A DNA stretch of 5,429 nt from Bacteroidales bacterium (lineage in GTDB: Bacteria; Bacteroidota; Bacteroidia; Bacteroidales; 4484-276), in the NCBI GenBank assembly GCA_018400545.1, contig JAGYLT010000179.1, forward strand, positions 1 through 5,429, written 5' to 3'. Below the pieces are notes generated by a model that did no database searches, was not told where the DNA came from, and saw nothing but the letters and a program-made list of their open reading frames with translations. Positions 1 through 5,429 of this stretch are shown here, piece by piece. Within the stretch, counting starts at the first letter, position 1; each line of letters opens with the position of its first letter. The position numbers were made by a program, and so were the translations under genes.

Positions 1-46
1 AAGCAATTGCGAAAGTACCTGATAAAGTCCTGATCATTGTTTTCAT
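1..46 (-). CDS. 5' end of an unidentified, probably exported protein (partial)
   Basis: An open frame starts with ATG at 46 and runs off the left edge after 15 codons, reading MKTMIRTLSGTFAIA. A second in-frame ATG lies at 37 and could be the real start. The basic residues K2 and R6 followed by small and hydrophobic residues look like the beginning of a signal peptide, but too little is visible to confirm this. The start is preceded by A-rich sequence without a Shine-Dalgarno motif, as is usual in Bacteroidota. It lies 54 bases downstream of the T9SS cargo gene on the same strand, and a promoter-like element at 79-108 points into it. The function cannot be told. That this is a gene at all is an inference from the start context, the promoter and the position. 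Confidence 0.55.
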   Translation of the reverse strand, partial: MKTMIRTLSGTFAIA

Positions 47-78
47 TTTTCTTGTTTTTATTATTTCATTTTTAAATA

Positions 79-108
79 CAAATATACTATTTTTTATGGG
101 CTATTCAA
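79..108 (-). promoter_or_regulatory. Bacteroidota-type promoter for the gene at the left edge
   Basis: On the minus strand TATATTTG (86 to 79) matches the Bacteroidota -7 consensus TAnnTTTG exactly. TTG (108 to 106) sits 19 bases upstream, the spacing expected for the -33 element. The -33 element overlaps the last sense codon and the spacer covers the stop codon of the T9SS cargo gene. Transcription would start near 72-75, leaving a leader of about 27 bases before the ATG at 46. The match is seen in the sequence; promoter activity is inferred. Confidence 0.5.
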
Positions 109-3100
109 TATACACGCTGTGTGATGCCACTTTTTGATTTTCGGTATCGTGTGTTGCTACACGCACAATATAAACACCATTTTCAACATCCACGGGGATT
201 GCGATTGTTCCATTGCAGGAAAAATCCTTCATAAATACAGTACGTCCGATCATGTCTGTTAGAATCATTCGTCCATCTGAAGCCCCGTTTATGTAAATTG
301 CCTTACCAAAACTATATATTGAAATTTCCGACAATTCAACTTCTTCATGCTCAGTTTCTAAATCTTTAAAATGAATCAGAAATCTTCTTTCGTTATCAAT
401 TTCCGGATTCCAGAAAAAATCGTAGCCTCCTTTAAGCAGGTTATGACATTGGTTAACCCTGGTATCTTCGATATAGGCATACTGCAAATCCTCAATTTGC
501 TTAGCACTGATTTTATACATGCCGGATGTATTTGCCCTGAAGCCAAGTTGAATGGTTTCGCACTGCGGTGTTACATCGATGGCAAACTTTAGCTGGTGTG
601 AAAATGAAAACAACTCTGGTGCATCATTTGACTCCGGAAAAAGTTTAAAAGCATCATGTTTAAGGTCGAAACCTGCAGATGCATCTTGGTTAAAGCAAAT
701 CAGGAGTTCATCACGCTTGCCTGACCCGTAAGCTTCCAATAGCAAGCTGTTTGATATTTTTTCGTTCTGGTCTTTATAATAATCAATAGCACCATCATGG
801 GTACGGCACTGGTTATCCAGACTAAATATTCCCGGTTCATCCACAACAATGAAAAATCCCTGCATTGGTGGAATATATCTTGATCCCCCGTTTATTGAAA
901 GCCCGTTGTTCCACGATGCATAATTCTGGTTTTCCGAATTCCAGAAATATGCGGCGCCCCAAATGTCATCAAGCATACTCCAGTCGATAGAAGATGGAAA
1001 GGGATTTCCTACGAGGTTTGCGCCTTCATTGGCGTCGGGATCGCTTGAGTATTCTGTAAAAGTAACTTCCCTGTCTTGCTGGCCGGTAAGCGGTGTACCA
1101 ACGAATGAATAGGTTTTCGGGGCACCACTTGCAATTTGCATTGCATATCCCGTAAGGGGTTGAAGTTCATCTGCCGGGTCAACTATATCATACCACTGAT
1201 GTGTTGATTCACTCCAATTTAAAAGATAGTCGCCTAAAAAATTTGCTGCTGTTGATCCTACAACAGGAACAGATATGAAGTGAAGGTTGTTGTCGGGGAT
1301 ATACCGCATTATTTCGATGGTTCCGTTATTTATGATTTCGCCGTGAGTAATCAGCGACCCCGTTCCGTTTGGCCCGGAAGCAATGGTTAGTTTTCCTCCC
1401 GTTTCCAGAATCAGGTCAACACAATCTGCTGATCCACTTTCACCGATTACCGGTGCCGGCATCTGATCAGAAATATAAGGAATGATAACATGGTTTGAGT
1501 TGGTCGGAACCTGCTCCTGTTGCCAGTTTGAGGGATTGTTCCAGTTACTGTCCTCATAACCTTTCCATACATAGGATTCATTACCTGTATTGAATGTTTT
1601 CACACCACCATATGAAATACCTAATGCATTAATGGCATATGCCTGAAAATAGTACAGGCTGGCTGGCTGCAGTGCAGAAATGGTTTTGCTGAATGCTCCC
1701 GTTCCGGATCCGTTTTCATCCTGTACCACATCCGGTTCACCGATTGCAGGTGTGCTGTCGATGCGTGAAAATACAATTCCCCGATCAGTAACTGGCGATC
1801 CGCCGTTATCGGTAATATTTCCGCCAAGGACCGCTGTCATATCCTCAACATTGGTGGCATCGGCTGTGGTTATCAGAGGAGTGGAAGAGTTATCCTGCCA
1901 ACTTAAATACGGGTATCCATCGTTCACTTCGGTATTAAATATATTCCAGGTATCAGCATCTCCGGAGTCGTCAAATGGATTGCCCATAAAATCCCAGCTT
2001 TCCGATAGTCCTGTAGTTTCCAGGTCAGTATAAGTCATGATGGATTTCATTTCAATTGTTGATTTTCCGGTACCGCCACTGCTGGCTGTGCGGCCTGACG
2101 TTTCCAAATCCCAGAATGAATTTGATATATTGCCAAAACTGTTTTCACCAATTAGTCCGCCAAGGTAATACTGGCCGGTAATGTTTCCAGTAGAATAGCA
2201 TTTATTTACCAATCCACCTTCGTTACTGCCAACCAGTCCACCGAGCATAATTGTACCAGATACACCGGCAGTGGCAAAGCAATTGCTGATTTCTCCTTCA
2301 TTGATTCCAACCAGTCCACCAGCGAGGAATGGGCTTGAAATATTACCCGTGGCAAAGCAATTGTTGATGGTTCCCAGATTATAACCAATCAAACCGCCCG
2401 CTTCACCCTCTCCGGCATCAATATCGCAGGATGCATGACTGTTTTGGATGATGCCCGGGCTTTTGAAATATCCCAGTATTCCGCCAATCATAGAATGGCC
2501 AGCAATGTTGCAGCCAGCCTGGCAATCCGAGATCATGGAACCTCCAATTGAAAAACCTATTAACCCGGCTGCATAATCATTTTCACCATTTATATCTCCA
2601 GAAACACTGCAGTTCTCTGCGGTGACCTCCATGCAGATTCCTGCAAGTCCGGCAACGTACTGGTTTCCGGCAATATCCACGTTGGTAAGGTTGATGTTTT
2701 CAAGGACTGTCCCGTTGGTGCCGTTCACCCATCCAAACAATCCCACATAATTTCCGGAAGTCCGGTTGATGTAAAGTTCATCAATGGTATAGCCCTGGCC
2801 ATTGAAGCCTCCGGTGAACTTGGTGTTTTCATTCCCGATGGGAATAAATCCGTATGCGTCGTCTCCGGGATGTTCATTAATTCCATCTCCATCCCAATCC
2901 ACCTGAGTTTCATCAGGATTGAATTGTATATCTGCAACCTGAATAAAATAACTTGCCCAGTCATCCTGTGAAACAGATAGCTCGATCAAGTCGGCTTGTG
3001 TTGCGATTTGATATGCGGTTTCCGGTGTTGTACCATCACCACCACTGTAGTTGCCCCCAATTAAACATAGGTTTCCTCCAATTACTATTACGAATAACAG

Positions 3101-3115
3101 TACTGCTTTTTTCAT
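101..3115 (-). CDS. T9SS-secreted modular protein with GLUG repeats and type A sorting domain
   Basis: This 1004-residue protein is built like a T9SS cargo that is secreted or anchored on the cell surface. Residues 1-21 form a signal peptide with a basic MKK start and a hydrophobic core; cleavage is probably near G20-N22, though no clear AxA site is visible. Residues 23-120 are a GLUG-type lead-in (YSGGDGTTPETAYQI; FTGGFNGQGYTI). Eight GLUG repeats of 26-30 residues occupy 121-341 and probably stack as a beta-helix. Residues 411-510 resemble a fibronectin type III domain. Residues 515-605 (YVWKGYEDSNWNNPSNW...VP) and 606-770 (including LVGNPFPSSIDW) are modules common in Bacteroidota extracellular proteins. 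Residues 925-1004 are the sorting domain (DMIGRTVF, NGVYIVRV). No catalytic motif is visible, so an adhesive or structural role is an inference. The ATG at 3115 follows A-rich sequence, and a promoter lies at 3161-3191. The ligand is unknown. Confidence 0.93.
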   Translation of the reverse strand: MKKAVLLFVIVIGGNLCLIGGNYSGGDGTTPETAYQIATQADLIELSVSQDDWASYFIQVADIQFNPDETQVDWDGDGINEHPGDDAYGFIPIGNENTKFTGGFNGQGYTIDELYINRTSGNYVGLFGWVNGTNGTVLENINLTNVDIAGNQYVAGLAGICMEVTAENCSVSGDINGENDYAAGLIGFSIGGSMISDCQAGCNIAGHSMIGGILGYFKSPGIIQNSHASCDIDAGEGEAGGLIGYNLGTINNCFATGNISSPFLAGGLVGINEGEISNCFATAGVSGTIMLGGLVGSNEGGLVNKCYSTGNITGQYYLGGLIGENSFGNISNSFWDLETSGRTASSGGTGKSTIEMKSIMTYTDLETTGLSESWDFMGNPFDDSGDADTWNIFNTEVNDGYPYLSWQDNSSTPLITTADATNVEDMTAVLGGNITDNGGSPVTDRGIVFSRIDSTPAIGEPDVVQDENGSGTGAFSKTISALQPASLYYFQAYAINALGISYGGVKTFNTGNESYVWKGYEDSNWNNPSNWQQEQVPTNSNHVIIPYISDQMPAPVIGESGSADCVDLILETGGKLTIASGPNGTGSLITHGEIINNGTIEIMRYIPDNNLHFISVPVVGSTAANFLGDYLLNWSESTHQWYDIVDPADELQPLTGYAMQIASGAPKTYSFVGTPLTGQQDREVTFTEYSSDPDANEGANLVGNPFPSSIDWSMLDDIWGAAYFWNSENQNYASWNNGLSINGGSRYIPPMQGFFIVVDEPGIFSLDNQCRTHDGAIDYYKDQNEKISNSLLLEAYGSGKRDELLICFNQDASAGFDLKHDAFKLFPESNDAPELFSFSHQLKFAIDVTPQCETIQLGFRANTSGMYKISAKQIEDLQYAYIEDTRVNQCHNLLKGGYDFFWNPEIDNERRFLIHFKDLETEHEEVELSEISIYSFGKAIYINGASDGRMILTDMIGRTVFMKDFSCNGTIAIPVDVENGVYIVRVATHDTENQKVASHSVYIE
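104..343 (-). other. T9SS type A C-terminal sorting domain of the 1004-residue protein
   Basis: Residues 925-1004 match the C-terminal signal read by the type IX secretion system after Sec export. A beta-rich start (ISIYSFGKAIYING) is followed by the conserved DMIGRTVF block, then NGVYIVRV close to the end and a final short strand (HSVYIE). Known family members are recognised at the outer membrane by the PorV/PorU attachment machinery, which removes the domain. The usual proline near the start of the domain is not evident, but the other landmarks are in place and in order. Confidence 0.88.
2093..2755 (-). repeat. Eight tandem GLUG repeats within the T9SS cargo gene
   Basis: Residues 121-341 consist of eight consecutive units beginning near G121, N151, N179, H207, E236, P262, T288 and Q315. 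Each has a glycine-rich core (GLFG, GLAG, GLIG, GILG, GLIG, GLVG, GLVG, GLIG), followed 8 to 13 residues later by a motif close to NCFATGNISG. Units 5 to 7 are the most alike, and units 1 and 8 are the most diverged caps. The GLUG family is found in bacterial surface proteins, including adhesins. The units are similar as protein but not near-identical as DNA, so this is an old expansion rather than a recent duplication. Confidence 0.88.
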
Positions 3116-3447
3116 TACTTTTTGTTTGATTTTTGTTTAGTAATCCCCTTAAATACAAGCCAAATATAGAGGCATTTTTTTTAAAATCAAACAAAACTGC
3201 CATAAAATCAATACTTTATGCTTTCATTTTAATGTAAAATATTGAAATTCAGTTTTATACTTAATGTTAAGTTTTTTGTTTTTTATCTGATATGGCCGGG
3301 TTGCATGTTCAAAAAAAGATAATGAAACAAGCAGGGCTGTAGCATTTTTTTTGAGGATTGAATCGCTTTGTTATGTTTTTATGGCGTACTCATTTAAGGA
3401 AAATTCAACAATATTTTGCAATTGCTTATGACGTAAAAGCCAGCCAA
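3116..3447. other. A/T-rich intergenic region of 332 bases
   Basis: No convincing gene is present on either strand; the open frames here are very short or extend antisense into cobO. The left part holds the promoter of the T9SS cargo gene (3161-3191). Upstream of it lie two weak A/T-rich inverted repeats: CATAAA/TTTATG at 3201-3220 and ATTTTA/TAAAAT at 3226-3240. The right part is the 3' flank of cobO. It contains an A run (3311-3317) that would be a U tract on the minus strand, but no stable G/C-rich stem precedes it, so I do not call a terminator. Confidence 0.6.
3161..3191 (-). promoter_or_regulatory. Bacteroidota-type promoter for the T9SS cargo gene
   Basis: On the minus strand the -7 element TATATTTG (3168 to 3161) fits TAnnTTTG exactly, and TTTG (3191 to 3188) lies 19 bases upstream, matching the -33 element. 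Transcription would begin near 3155, giving a leader of about 40 bases to the ATG at 3115. The -7 octamer is identical to the one at 79-86, and TTAAATACAA lies close downstream in both places. This is the best promoter match in the window; activity is inferred. Confidence 0.6.
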
Positions 3448-3963
3448 TTAAAATTCTATACCCTCACGCGCCTCAACACCCGAGTGGTAGTAATGTTTAA
3501 CTTCCTTCATTTCCGTAACGAGATCTGCAACTGCCGTCAGGGCCTCCGGGGCATACCTTCCTGTGATAACAATTTCAGTATCTTTAGGCTTGTTGCTTAA
3601 AATTCCAAGTAGCTCTTCTATCGGGAATAAATTGAAATACACGGCAATATTCGCTTCATCCAAAATGATAAGATCATACGTTTGAGATTGAATGATCTGT
3701 GAAACTTTCTTCAGCCCGGCCAGTGCTGCATCAATATCTTCCTGTGCGGGTTTTTCATGAATAAAACACCGGCGTCCGTATTGTCGGATTTCGATCATGG
3801 GCAGGTGTTTCCTGATCAGGTCCAGTTCGGCATAGGGCATGCCTTTTACAAACTGGGCGATGAAAATCTTTTTACCGGCGCCTGCAGCGCGCATGGCAAG
3901 CCCCAATGCAGCCGTGGTTTTTCCCTTGCCATTGCCTGTGTAAACCTGGATGTATCCTCTCAT
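3448..3963 (-). CDS. cobO: Cob(I)yrinic acid a,c-diamide adenosyltransferase (CobA/CobO/BtuR family)
   Basis: This cytoplasmic enzyme transfers the 5'-deoxyadenosyl group of ATP to the cobalt of Co(I) corrinoids, giving the adenosylated form needed for coenzyme B12. The 171-residue product is close to the usual length for Bacteroidota members. The P-loop GNGKGKTT spans residues 10-17. A Walker B-like strand DLIILDEAN is at 97-105. The family's C-terminal signature follows: VITGRYAPEAL at 132-142, then ADLVTEMKEVKH to 157 and a terminal GVEAREGIEF. I chose ATG at 3963 because homologues begin directly with M-x-GYIQVYTGNGKGKTT; an upstream in-frame TTG at 3969 would add only two residues. No other cobalamin gene is visible nearby, so a role in salvage, feeding AdoCbl-dependent enzymes such as methylmalonyl-CoA mutase, is an inference. 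An inverted repeat covers the start codon. Confidence 0.95.
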   Translation of the reverse strand: MRGYIQVYTGNGKGKTTAALGLAMRAAGAGKKIFIAQFVKGMPYAELDLIRKHLPMIEIRQYGRRCFIHEKPAQEDIDAALAGLKKVSQIIQSQTYDLIILDEANIAVYFNLFPIEELLGILSNKPKDTEIVITGRYAPEALTAVADLVTEMKEVKHYYHSGVEAREGIEF

Positions 3964-3982
3964 ATTCAATTATTTTGAATAT
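3962..3982. repeat. Perfect inverted repeat over the cobO start codon
   Basis: ATATTCAA (3962-3969), a 5-base spacer TTATT, and TTGAATAT (3975-3982) form a perfect 8-base-arm inverted repeat. It lies between the putative -7 element at 3983-3990 and the cobO coding sequence and overlaps two bases of the ATG. It could be an operator for a dimeric repressor. In a transcript starting further upstream, it could instead be a hairpin that hides the start codon. The symmetry is seen directly; either function is an inference, and the A/T richness makes chance possible. Confidence 0.45.
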
Positions 3983-3990
3983 CAAAAGTA
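3983..3990 (-). promoter_or_regulatory. Possible -7 promoter element for cobO
   Basis: TACTTTTG on the minus strand fits TAnnTTTG exactly, about 20 bases before the cobO ATG, so the leader would be only about 10-15 bases. No TTG lies at the expected -33 distance, making this weaker than the two promoters flanking the T9SS cargo gene. The short leader leaves no room for a cobalamin riboswitch. Confidence 0.35.
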
Positions 3991-4086
3991 CAAAAATGGT
4001 AATTCACTGCCCTGTAATAAAAATAATGACGCTGCTGAACCCAGAATTTTTCGCAGGCTTTTATATTCTGCTGATCAGTTACTATT

Positions 4087-4563
4087 TCATTTCTTCCGTG
4101 TAAATATGGCCACGATGGCCGTGGTTACGATTCCCATTACCGGTGTGAAAATGAGGGTTTGCAGCAGGTAGCTGTTGAGATTGAAGTTGGCCCCGGCTGC
4201 TTCGCGGGTCATTTTGCCCTCTTCAACGGTATATTCAATCATGTTCGGGAAATATTCCGGGGTGATGACGCTCACTGTGAATATTTGTGTAAGAGGGCTC
4301 AGGGCGGTCACAAATAGCGTCATTATGAGGCCGGTGAGGAAGCCCTGCTTATAAGTCATTTTTCCTTCGAAATAATTTTTCCGTTTGTCCAGCAGGGCAA
4401 GCACATAAACCGCAATTGCAGGAATAGCAACAAAATTGGTTACAATGTAATGGTATTCGATGTTTTTATCGTGCAGGCCGGCAAGCCTTTCCAGTGCCAT
4501 CCAGAGCAGCATCATGAGTGTGAAAATGATGGCCCATTTAAATTCAATTTTAATGTTTTTCAT
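4087..4563 (-). CDS. DUF4199 family integral membrane protein
   Basis: This 158-residue protein looks like a DUF4199 member, a family common in Bacteroidota with no established biochemical role. Four hydrophobic stretches are visible, at about residues 10-29, 39-58, 73-99 and 131-154, so it should sit in the inner membrane. Typical family features are the basic loop after helix 2 (LLDKRKNYFEGKMTYKQGF, 57-75) and the polar, acidic loop between helices 3 and 4 with PEYFPNMIEYTVEEGKMT (102-119). The protein ends in the basic tail TRKK. Length is normal for the family and nothing is broken. The ATG at 4563 is preceded by A/C-rich sequence without a Shine-Dalgarno motif. cobO begins 123 bases downstream on the same strand, and the glycosyltransferase diverges on the other side. 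In other Bacteroidota, DUF4199 genes are often found beside glycosyltransferases, which I recall rather than see here. The assignment rests on recalled family features, with no database search. Confidence 0.82.
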   Translation of the reverse strand: MKNIKIEFKWAIIFTLMMLLWMALERLAGLHDKNIEYHYIVTNFVAIPAIAVYVLALLDKRKNYFEGKMTYKQGFLTGLIMTLFVTALSPLTQIFTVSVITPEYFPNMIEYTVEEGKMTREAAGANFNLNSYLLQTLIFTPVMGIVTTAIVAIFTRKK

Positions 4564-4739
4564 AGGCGTTAGGTTTGTTGTTTAAAAGCGTAAATATTTT
4601 GCATTCTGCCAACTTACAGATATAGTTGTCAATTCAATATGTCTGGCTTGTTTAATGCAAAATCATCGTTATAATTCACTGGTTTGGCAGAAGGTAAACC
4701 CAATAAATATTGCAGATTAAAAATTTGTTCAATCCCAAA

Positions 4740-4758
4740 ACGGAATTATTTTTTCCGT
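4740..4758. repeat. Small inverted repeat upstream of the glycosyltransferase gene
   Basis: ACGGAA (4740-4745) and TTCCGT (4753-4758) form a perfect 6-base-arm inverted repeat around the 7-base spacer TTATTTT. It lies about where a -33 element would be for the -7 box at 4778-4785, so a bound regulator there could affect transcription. It is one of the few G/C-containing symmetric sites in this A/T-rich stretch. A role as an operator is an inference. Confidence 0.35.
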
Positions 4759-4777
4759 GAAGCATCATATGCAATAT

Positions 4778-4785
4778 TAACTTTG
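4778..4785 (+). promoter_or_regulatory. -7 promoter element for the glycosyltransferase gene
   Basis: TAACTTTG fits the Bacteroidota -7 consensus TAnnTTTG exactly and would start transcription near 4791, about 22 bases before the ATG at 4814. The -33 element is poor: only GTG at 4757-4759 lies at a suitable distance, which could mean that an activator is needed or that the promoter is weak. Confidence 0.45.
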
Positions 4786-4813
4786 CAATTCCATAAAATT
4801 CGATTTAATAAAA

Positions 4814-5429
4814 TGGCACTGAAGGGAAAGCTGTTTCTTACCATCCCGCTGATGAATGAGCATGAGAACCTGGGTTCGGTGCTGGGGGATCTGCGTGCCC
4901 AGACCTTTCAGGAATTTGTTGCGATCTTTTGTATGAACCAGCCGGATGCCTGGTGGGACGATCCGCAAAAGCACGGCATTTGCCTGGACAACCAGAAAAC
5001 CATCGCCATGCTGGATCAGGAAAGCCGTATTGATTGCAGGATTATCGATCGCAGTTCACCGGGAAAAGGATGGACCGGAAAGCATTTTGGTGTGGGATGG
5101 GCCCGGAAAACAGCCATGGATGAAGCGTCAAAAATGGCCGGCCCTGATGACCTCATCGTCACGATGGACGGGGATAGCCACTATCCGGCGGATTACCTCG
5201 AAAAGGTGAAGCTGGCTTTTGCCAAAAATGGCGAAATCAAAGCGCTGGCTATTCCTTATTATCACCAACTTACCGGAAAGGAACCAGAAGACCGGGCGGT
5301 TTTGAGGTATGAAATCTACATGCGGTATTACACCGTAAATATGCTGCGCATCAAAAACCCGTATGCCTTCACAGCGATAGGCTCGGCCATGGCCTGCACC
5401 GCAAAGGCTTACCGGAACATTCGCGGGAT
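4814..5429 (+). CDS. Family 2 glycosyltransferase, N-terminal part (runs off right edge)
   Basis: The first 205 codons of a GT-A fold, family 2 glycosyltransferase are present and the gene continues past the window. The enzyme would transfer a sugar from a nucleotide-sugar donor to an unknown acceptor. The nucleotide-binding first strand reads LFLTIPLMNEHENL (7-20). GVGWARKTAMDEA (93-105) corresponds to the GxxxARNxG region of the family. LIVTMDGDSHYP (114-125) carries the metal- and sugar-phosphate-binding DxD motif as D119-G-D121. YAFTAIGSAMACTAKAYRNIRG (184-205) resembles the segment before the acceptor and catalytic-base region, which lies off the edge. The conserved CMNQPDAWW (40-48) stretch suggests a specific Bacteroidota subfamily whose acceptor I do not know. 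No signal peptide or membrane helix appears in this part. The ATG at 4814 follows A/T-rich sequence and the -7 element at 4778-4785. It is transcribed away from the DUF4199 gene. Confidence 0.88.

Larger units (their letters stand above)
4564..4813. other. Divergent intergenic region between DUF4199 and glycosyltransferase genes
   Basis: These 250 bases separate two divergently read genes and should hold both promoters. A -7 element for the glycosyltransferase is visible at 4778-4785, with an inverted repeat just upstream at 4740-4758. On the minus strand no exact TAnnTTTG lies before the DUF4199 gene; the nearest is a 7-of-8 match at 4658-4665 without a -33 partner. No gene or RNA is apparent. 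Confidence 0.55.

Noticed and set aside
1621..2388. Several open frames of 60 to 117 codons on both strands inside the T9SS cargo gene
   Set aside because: They overlap a clearly real gene with recognisable domains, lack recognisable protein features of their own, and some begin at non-ATG codons.
3065..3067. Lipoprotein cysteine in the signal peptide of the T9SS cargo (C17)
   Set aside because: The preceding residues GNL do not fit a lipobox, and a T9SS sorting domain already explains surface delivery.
3201..3240. A/T-rich inverted repeats CATAAA/TTTATG and ATTTTA/TAAAAT upstream of the T9SS cargo promoter
   Set aside because: Short A/T-only or nearly A/T-only arms are expected by chance in such a low-complexity stretch; noted but not called as operators.
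3311..3345. Possible terminator downstream of cobO (A run at 3311-3317, a U tract on the minus strand)
   Set aside because: Only a short, bulged stem around ACAAGC/GCTGT precedes it, too weak for an intrinsic terminator call.
3283..3345. Minus-strand frame of 20 codons in the intergenic region
   Set aside because: It has no promoter, no recognisable product and a length easily reached by chance.
3358..3600. Plus-strand frame of 80 codons starting at TTG, antisense to the 3' end of cobO
   Set aside because: It overlaps the conserved C-terminus of cobO, has no recognisable features, and its codons mirror the cobO reading frame.
4042..4070. Inverted repeat CAGAAT/ATTCTG downstream of the DUF4199 gene as a terminator
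   Set aside because: The stem is only 6 mostly A/T pairs with a 17-base loop, and the T-rich stretch comes well after the stem on the minus strand.
3757..4171. Three plus-strand frames of 65 to 73 codons over the cobO start, the gap and the DUF4199 end
   Set aside because: They are antisense to two well-supported genes, overlap each other, and have no promoter or domain support.
4777..5209. Frames of 65 (minus) and 87 (plus) codons overlapping the glycosyltransferase
   Set aside because: The glycosyltransferase frame has the family motifs in order; these are out-of-frame shadows.

Overview
The window reads as a stretch of chromosome from a member of the Bacteroidota. Three signals agree. 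The largest gene encodes a secreted modular protein ending in a type A sorting domain for the type IX secretion system (T9SS), which is confined to that phylum. A DUF4199 membrane protein, also typical of the phylum, is present. The start codons are preceded by A/T-rich sequence without a Shine-Dalgarno motif, and several genes carry the Bacteroidota -7 promoter element TAnnTTTG. The species cannot be told from the sequence.

Layout from left to right. Bases 1-46 are probably the first 15 codons of a minus-strand gene that leaves the window. Bases 101-3115 (minus) hold a 1004-residue T9SS cargo protein: signal peptide, eight GLUG repeats, a fibronectin-type-III-like domain, further extracellular modules and the C-terminal sorting domain. 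Bases 3116-3447 are an A/T-rich gap carrying its promoter. Bases 3448-3963 (minus) are cobO, the corrinoid adenosyltransferase. Bases 4087-4563 (minus) are a four-helix DUF4199 membrane protein. Bases 4564-4813 are a divergent intergenic region. From 4814 to the right edge (plus) runs the first 205 codons of a family 2 glycosyltransferase.

The genes do not form an obvious single pathway. Spacings of 54, 332 (484 to the cobO start) and 123 bases, and promoter-like elements in front of four of the five genes, suggest mostly independent transcription units rather than an operon. cobO has no cobalamin-synthesis neighbours here and no visible room for a cobalamin riboswitch, which fits a salvage or housekeeping role. 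No RNA gene, CRISPR array, insertion sequence or phage element was seen.

I found no convincing undescribed system. The items most worth a second look are a perfect 8+5+8 inverted repeat over the cobO start codon, two promoters of matching architecture around the T9SS cargo gene, a small inverted repeat in the glycosyltransferase promoter region, and the cysteine ladder in the GLUG repeats.
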